From Selaginella tamariscina (lineage: Eukaryota > Streptophyta > Lycopodiopsida > Selaginellales > Selaginellaceae): a DNA stretch of 64,000 bases. The DNA is taken from NCBI GenBank assembly GCA_003024785.1, contig PUQB01000677.1, forward strand, positions 1 through 64,000. Reading direction: 5' to 3'. The notes beneath the pieces are model-generated. The model was given only the letters and a program-made list of their open reading frames with translations. It was not told where the DNA came from and ran no database searches. Positions 58,037-64,000 of this stretch are shown here, in pieces. Both the position numbers and the translations under genes were made by a program. How positions within the stretch are numbered: the first letter of the stretch is position 1; every line of letters begins with the position of its first letter.

Positions 58037-59440
58037 CTAAGGACGAGTTCCACGAGTCCTGGGACTTGGTTTAACAAGATAACGCCAATGGAAGGCAACA
58101 AGTTTGGAAGAAGCATGGAGTAAGTTGGATGCAGATTCCCAAGTGCGATCGGTAGGCAAATAACATTTCCAATCCACCAAGTATTGAAGTTGGCGATGAT
58201 GAAGACGAAAATCAAGGATGGCTACAACTTCGTACTTAGGTTCATCATCAATGACCATAGGAGGGGGAGGAGAAGAAGCACGACCAGGAAGAGAAGAAGG
58301 ATGATATGGCTCCAACAAAGAGGTGTGAAATATAGGATGACATTTCATCGTAGATGGTAGCTCTAGTCGGAAAGCTACATGATTGACTTCAACCGTAATC
58401 CTGTAAGGGCCCAATTGTTGAAAATCCAACTTAGAAGAAGGCATGTTGGTGCGAATATGCCGACGAAGGAGCCACACAAGATCACCAATCTTGTATGCAG
58501 GTGTCGGCTGACGATGAGCATCAGCATGACGCTTGTACCGTTCCTGTGTTGCTTAAAGATGAACCTAGAGATCATTCTGTACCTAACAAAGATGTTGGAG
58601 ACGATTCTATACTGTAGGAGCGGAAGAAGGAGAAGCAAGAGGAGCAAAGTCAAAACGTGGATGGTAACCTGTAAGAGCAAAGAAAGATGTTTGGCATGTA
58701 GATATGTGAATAGAGTTGTTGTAGGCAAACTCCGCATGGAAGAAGGTCCAACCAGTTGTCCTGTTGAAACTATGAAGTAGCGAAGATATTGCTCCAAGGT
58801 CTGAATCGTGCATTCTGACTACCCATTAGTTTGTGGATGATATCCTGAAGAAAGATCCGCTTTAACTTGTAGACTCCGGAGAAGCTCTCACCAAAAACTG
58901 GACATGAATTGTGGGTCTCGATCAGAAACAATGCTCTCAGAAAGACTATGATGCGGAACACTTCGCGGATCACCAACTCAGCAGTTGTTTGGCCTGTAAC
59001 CGTCTTGTTACATGGTAAGAAATGAACCTGTTTGGTGAAACGGTCAACCACCACAAGAACTGCATCAAATCACAGAAGGAGGAAGATCTGTGAGGAAATC
59101 CATAAAAATGGATCTCTAAGGAGCATAAGGAACAGGAAAAGGACGAAGAAGACTAGAGGGTGCGTAATGAGGCATCTTTGACCTGTTGCAGGTGTCACAA
59201 CTTTGTACAAACTTTCCACAAAACCTCGCAACCCAGGCCACCAATAGTTGCGAGTCACCAACTCAATTGTCTTGGCCACACAAAATGTCTTATAACCGGG
59301 GTATCATGACAATCCTGTACCACACAGTCATGCAAACACCAACAGGAATGTACAGGAGACCTTCCCGGTACAGGAGTCCGTCCTATATGGTAAACAACTT
59401 GTAGTCTATACGGGAACTGGAGGAAGAGGAACTTGCAATG
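58037..59440 (-). pseudogene. Gypsy 2 integrase and chromodomain (broken)
   Basis: The zinc-binding region is recognisable near 59,170-59,290 (NYWWPGLRGFVESL, CDTCNRSK). The integrase core has MDFLTDLPPS, SIVSDRDPQFMSSFW and SGYHPQTNG (about 58,800-59,100). The C-terminal part has VWLLRRHIRTNMPSSKLDFQ. A chromodomain follows, YEVVAILDFRLHHRQLQYLV and DWKCYLPTDRTWESASNL (58,130-58,230). In chromoviruses this domain directs integration to marked chromatin. Stops and frameshifts separate the blocks. Confidence 0.85.
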
Positions 59441-59699
59441 TCAGGCTAATGTGTGAGAACACATTCTTTGCCAAGTCGTCTGTAGCGAACTGCAAACGAA
59501 TGTTCTGTAGAAGTGTTGAATCTGCTAGAGCCTGATGAACTTGTAGTGCTGCAAGCCGAAGTCAATCAAGACCCAACAACACTTGCTTTTGACAGTCATA
59601 TGCAGGATCACTCGGGGTCGGTGCAAGGTAAGAGCGCTAGACAATGCATCCACTTGTCATTTCAAAAACCAGGCCTATAGATGATGACAAAATCAAAAC

Positions 59700-60960
59700 G
59701 TGATAAAATTCTGCCCACCTAACCTGTCACCGACTGAGAACTCGAGCCATTTGAAAAAACTCCAGGTTCTTGTGATCCGTAAGAACTTGTACAGATGCCC
59801 AGCACCTTCTAGGAAGTGCCGCACTCCTCGAACGAATCCACAATGGCCTTGAGTTCCTTGTCATGAATCTCGTAATTGATTTCCGTCGAAAGGAACTTAT
59901 GAGAGTGAAAGACTACAGGATGAAGTAACTTGTCTTCACCAACTTGAGATAAGATAGAACCTACTGCAAAGTCCGAAGTATCTGCTTCAATAAAGAAGGG
60001 ACAAGAAGGATCAGGATGTGCTAAAATTGGAGCTGTTGTGAAGGTGTCCTTGAGTGTTGTGAATGCATGTTCCGCCTTATCATACCAAGAGAAATCTCTT
60101 GTGCGCTTGGTGAGTTCGTGATTGGAAGTATACTCTTGGAGAAGTCCTGTATGAATTGCCTATAGAAGTTTGCAAAGCCAAGAAACATTGTACGTCTCAT
60201 ACAGACTTAGGCCTCTCCCACTCCACAATAGTCTTCACCTTGTGCATGTCCATGGAAACGCCAGTAGGAGAGACGATGTAGCCCAAGAACTCCATAGTAT
60301 CCCTATCAAAAAACACTTCTCCAACTTTGCATACAAGCCATGCTTGCGAAGCCTTTATAAAACTAGTCGTACATGCTTGTCATGTGTCGCCTGGTCCTTG
60401 GAAAAAATCAAAATGTCATCGAGGTAGATCACCACAAACAGGTCTAAGAAGTCACGAAAGATGTCGTTCACCATGTGTTGAAACATGGCTAGGGCATTGG
60501 TAAGTCCGAAAGGCATCACCGTGTACTCGAAGTGTCTATACCTTGTACGAAAGGCAGTCTTCCACTCATCACCTAGACGAATCCATACAAGATTGTAAGC
60601 CCCTCATAAGTCAATCTTCGTGAACACCTTTGCTCCTCGCAATCGATCGAAAAGTTCCGAGATCAATGGCAACGGGTACCAGTTCCGGATGGTGACTTGA
60701 TTCAAACCCCTGTAGTCCACAACCAAACGCAAACTCCCATTTTCTTCTTGACAAAAAAGATAGATGTTCCTGCAGAGGACTTTGAGTGACGAATGAAGCC
60801 AGATGCCAAGTTCTCCACGATGTATTGAGGAAGAACCTCCAATTCTGTAAGTGATAGTGCATAAATCGGTCCGAACAGTGGAGTCTTTCCTTCCACAAGA
60901 TCGATAGGACAATCATAGACTTGTGAATAGGAAGAACTACAACCTTGTGCTTATCAAAAA
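59700..60960 (-). pseudogene. Gypsy 2 reverse transcriptase and RNase H (broken)
   Basis: [68 protein letters not shown] and [11 protein letters not shown] (catalytic YLDD, about 60,410). RNase H: FIEADTSDFAVGSILSQVGE and VFHSHKFLSTEINYEIHDKE (59,860-60,000). Conserved motifs are all present, but the frame changes several times. Confidence 0.9.
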
Positions 60961-61526
60961 CGTCCTAAAAGGAGTAATACTTGGATGGCACAGAAGAAGT
61001 AGAAGGAGGGATTGAAAAACAAGAGAGTCAGTTACAGGAGAGGTAGAAGAGGACATAGGACTTACTTGAAAAGCAAAGAGATGAAAATGAATAGGATCAA
61101 TGGCAAGTTCATGTATAATAGTGGTACAAACTCGAAGAGGAGAAGGAGGGAGCTGTGAATGAAAAAGAGGAAGGATCTTGGAGGATGGAACAGAAGTAGA
61201 GTAATGAAAAGAGGCAGGATTGGGAAAAACCTGTGCGGATGTTGACGAGTGTACAGAATTGGAAGAATCCTGTACAGAAGTTTGTGAATGCATATGAGTG
61301 AGGAGAGCTTGAGAATGTGTGATGAAATGACATAAGGTGAATCCTGTCGAGGAGGAATCTTCAACACTGATACAGGAATAAGCACGGTCAATCATGTAGC
61401 TTGTACTGCCTCAGACACTAAGGACGTGTCCTGCATGCAGGAAGGTATAGGATTGATCATGGTTGCCAGGGAGGAAAACGTGAGCGTCTTAGACCTCCAG
61501 TCGATCTGAGGATTTGCAACCACGAA

Positions 61527-62063
61527 TCATGGCATGCCCAAAACGATGGGAGTCGACCAAGTCTTGATCAAGTTGAAGGAAATCGAACAATTGAATGCAC
61601 TATGACTGCAAGAGAGAGGTGTGGTAACATAGGTAACTGCACCAGAAGCAATCAGACGACCATCTACAACCTTTATCGGAACTGCACACTTCAACTTCAC
61701 CATCGGAATGCCATGTTGAGTTGCAAAAGTGTCATCCATGAAGCATGCATTTGCACCAGTGTCTAACAGGGCAAACTCCTTGAGTTCTCGATCATTGAGG
61801 CAAATGTGTACAAGAAACTTGAGTGATAAGATGGTATGAGTAGCACCAATAGAGCCTGCACCTACGTCCAACTTCGCAGCTCCTAGACGAAGTAAACATT
61901 GAACTTCAGCTTCAACTTCACACGTCTTGAGCTTCTTGGCTTTAATAGGAGATTCGGCCACTTTGTGTCCTGCTTCACCACAATACAAGCATAAGTTCTC
62001 ACCGCAACGACATTGCTTCTCCACAGCTAAAAGTGGACCACGCTTGTATTTTTCAACCTCCAT
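61527..62063 (-). pseudogene. Gypsy 2 zinc knuckle and aspartic protease
   Basis: An open frame of 178 codons. It has a degenerate CCHC knuckle (CLYCGEAGHKVAESP, final Cys replaced by Ser) and the retropepsin motif FALLDTGANACFMDDTFATQ. The segment after it (61,000-61,395) is low-complexity and Leu/Phe/Ser-rich in the surviving frames. Confidence 0.85.
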
Positions 62064-62149
62064 AAGAACTACTCTAAAAGGTGTCGTAGGAATATGTGCT
62101 ACAGCTACAGGATTGGTTGGCAGGGACTGTTGGCGGGATTTGTTTTAAA

Positions 62150-62832
62150 TGATTGTCGTAACCAACGGCCTATAGCATAATCTCCATTAAGGTTTGGGCA
62201 TCTGGTAATGTAAGGAGAAGGTCCTTCATGTCATCCCTCAACCCAAAATGGAAGTGTTCAATCAATGTAGTCTCGTCCCATGGGAATGTTTGTGCAAAGT
62301 TGCTGAAATTCAGATGCATAAACGGAAGCTGGTCGGAATCCTTGTGTGAGCTTCCTTAACTTCATGCATGCGAAACGGTACTTATCGGGATCTCCAAAGC
62401 AGGCTTCAAAGGTAGCCACGAAGCCTTCAAAGTCTTCCATCAATGGGTCGTCACGCTCTAGCAAAGGGGCAACCCAAGCCGTGGAGATCCAACTAGTAAG
62501 GATGCCAAAAGGCCAACCTTTTGTGCATCAGTCGAGTAGCGGCGTGGTTGCATGCGGATCAAGAGCCGAATCTGATTTAGGAAACCTTGAAAATTGGCAT
62601 GATTGCCACTGAACTTTTTCGGCATCTTGATCTTCGGCTCTGAAGAAGAGTTCGATGGAGAGGAAACCACAGATGCTTGAGAAAGCGCCTGTGCAACAAC
62701 CTTGGAGGATGCATCAGTAGCTACATGCGCCGCGCTGGTGGAACCTTGTAGATCTGTGACCACTTAGCGCAAAGTGGCCAGCTCATGAAGTAACATTTGG
62801 TGCTCGCGTTGAAATTGCTCAAAATCGGCCAT
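62150..62832 (-). pseudogene. Gypsy 2 gag (broken)
   Basis: ATG at 62,832 opens MADFEQFQREHQMLLHELAT, then a stop. Later frames give KIKMPKKFSGNHANFQGFLN, EDFEGFVATFEACFGDPDK and VYASEFQQLCTNIPMGRDYI, a typical capsid-like Gag close to that of gypsy 1. Confidence 0.85.
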
Positions 62833-62924
62833 GATCTATGAAAGGAAAAAAAAAAGGAGGAAAACGAAAGAGAAGAACCAAGAAAAAAAAAGTAACTGGA
62901 AATCGAAGAGCTATAAAAGGAGTC

Positions 62925-63348
62925 TGTCAAGCCACAATCCAAGAGCAAGGAGGCTTGACTTAGGAGCAGGACAAGGACTAGGAACAAGACAGGAGCAGGA
63001 CAGGAATTAGGAGCAAGACAAGGAGAGAACAGAAAGCAAGGAGCAAGACAAAGATTAATCGTAGAAAGACTGGTGTTGATAGTAACTAATTGTACAACAA
63101 TTAGGTCGGAGCTTTTATGCTCACAACTCCAAGAGCTAATTTGGTCATGAGCCTAATCTAGTCATGAGCTAAAAATGGTGACCCTTATCTTATAGGTATA
63201 TCTTATAGCATATCTTGTAGGCATATCCTGTAGGTATATCCTGTAGGCATATCCTGTAGGTATATCTTGTAGGCATATCTTGTGAGCATATCCTCCTGTA
63301 TCTTATATCATATATCCGGTATCCTGCATCATGTATCGGGTCGTGACA
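62925..63348 (-). repeat. Gypsy 2 right LTR (5' LTR)
   Basis: 424 bp, same ends as the left LTR; fewer units of the TATCCTGTAGGTA array. Confidence 0.9.
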
Positions 63349-63353
63349 CCTTT

Positions 63354-64000
63354 TAGACATTCAATGGTAAGTAAGGATGCATGTGTATAAAAATATATAA
63401 ATTTTATTTATTTCATTATACATAATATTTTTTTAACATATATATAAGCTAATTATAAACATTAAAAAAATTGAGTATACATTTAGATATTTCTAAAGTT
63501 ATATGCATACACAAATTTAAATTTTAAATAAATTTAATATATATCTATACATAAGCATAATCAAATTTAAATTTTAAATAAATTTTAATATATCTATACA
63601 TAAGCATAATCAAATTTAAATGATATTTTTTTATATACTTTATTTCTCATTAGGTTTATTTTAATATTCACATCTATTTTAAATATGTGAAGCATACTAG
63701 CATATGCATATATCAAAACATATATCACACATACTTGTATATAAAAGTATATACACACATTATAATTTAATAACACATAATAATTAATTGAAAAGTAAAA
63801 CAGTATATTATGTTATATATACATCTATATTATAAATATACAAAATTAATTAATAATTCTAAATTTTTATATAAAAAAGTATTAATTTTATACAAATATT
63901 AAAAGATTGTGAAGAATATATTATTTCTAAATTTACATACATACACATCTATAAAGGAATTATGTTTTTTCTTCAAAACTTATTAATATATGTATATGCA
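63354..64000. other. AT-rich non-coding tail of the right copy
   Basis: Collinear with 32,097-32,690 to the window edge. No gene seen. A 55-bp stretch (CACAAATTTAAATTTTAAAT ... CATAAGCATAATC) is repeated at about 63,511-63,611. Confidence 0.7.

Larger units (their letters stand above)
57571..63348 (-). mobile_element. Gypsy 2: Ty3/gypsy chromovirus-type LTR retrotransposon
   Basis: LTRs at 57,571-58,025 and 62,925-63,348 (TGTCAAGCCAC ... GGGTCGTGACA) are flanked by a perfect 5-bp duplication CCTTT (57,566-57,570 and 63,349-63,353). The left duplicate has the unoccupied site near 32,095-32,101. All genes are on the minus strand: gag, protease, RT, RNase H, integrase, chromodomain. A purine tract (AGGGAGGAGGTGC on the minus strand) abuts the left LTR. 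Frames are broken in many places, but LTRs, duplication and order are clear. Gag and RT resemble those of gypsy 1, so the two are related families. Confidence 0.95.

Noticed and set aside
1..64000. tRNA, rRNA or other structured RNA genes
   Set aside because: No cloverleaf with A and B boxes or rRNA-like conserved stretch was noticed; the Met-tRNA match at 48,924 is a retrotransposon primer site only.

Overview
The window looks like nuclear DNA of a land plant with a large, transposon-rich genome. The evidence is a SUVH-type SRA (YDG) domain split by introns, a decayed PPR gene, a plant GT47 exostosin-like gene, TTTAGGG repeats, Ty3/gypsy elements (one with a chromodomain) and hAT elements. 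Long spliced gene fragments, abundant microsatellites and AT-rich spacers would suit a fern or another seedless plant, but that is inference. There are no prokaryotic features. Very little appears intact: most genes are exon-scale fragments or transposon ORFs with frameshifts.

Layout: positions 1 to about 32,690 and 41,942 to 64,000 are two copies of one segmental duplication, both running off the window. In the right copy the stretch 42,531-56,350 is inverted relative to the left. The shared ancestral material is the SUVH SRA exon, fragments of an exostosin-like gene, two unidentified coding fragments, a PPR relic, an old hAT (DUF659) relic, a diverged 1.6-kb LTR (called LTR-B here) and an AT-rich tail. 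Each copy has since received its own insertions. The left copy has a hAT element carrying captured WD40 exons (4,263-8,235), gypsy 1 (12,102-17,645) and a 13.1-kb DNA transposon (18,187-31,328). The right copy has a 7.0-kb non-autonomous LTR element (43,542-50,556), a truncated LINE (53,880-55,046) and gypsy 2 (57,571-63,348). Several empty sites can be read directly in the other copy. Between the copies lie a solo LTR with perfect target duplication (33,357-34,957), a decayed plus-strand gypsy element (about 35,000-39,135) and the 5' part of a SUVH-like gene (40,113-42,087) with a duplicated first exon.

The most unusual object is the 13.1-kb element at 18,187-31,328. It interrupts LTR-B, has imperfect terminal inverted repeats and a probable 5-bp target duplication (ACTAG/ATTAG). 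It carries three decayed genes: on the minus strand a FCP1/NIF-like HAD phosphatase and a multi-exon gene with a ParB-like segment followed by an apparent N6/N4-type DNA methyltransferase segment; on the plus strand a transposase-like gene with a GHTHEDID motif. The ParB/methyltransferase gene and the transposase-like gene diverge from a central region. Two arrays, of about 21 and 17 copies, of the palindrome GGCGGGATTAATCCCGCC lie just upstream of their first recognisable coding exons, probably in 5' leader introns. A self-contained element with cargo genes and palindromic binding-site arrays is the best candidate for a poorly described system here.
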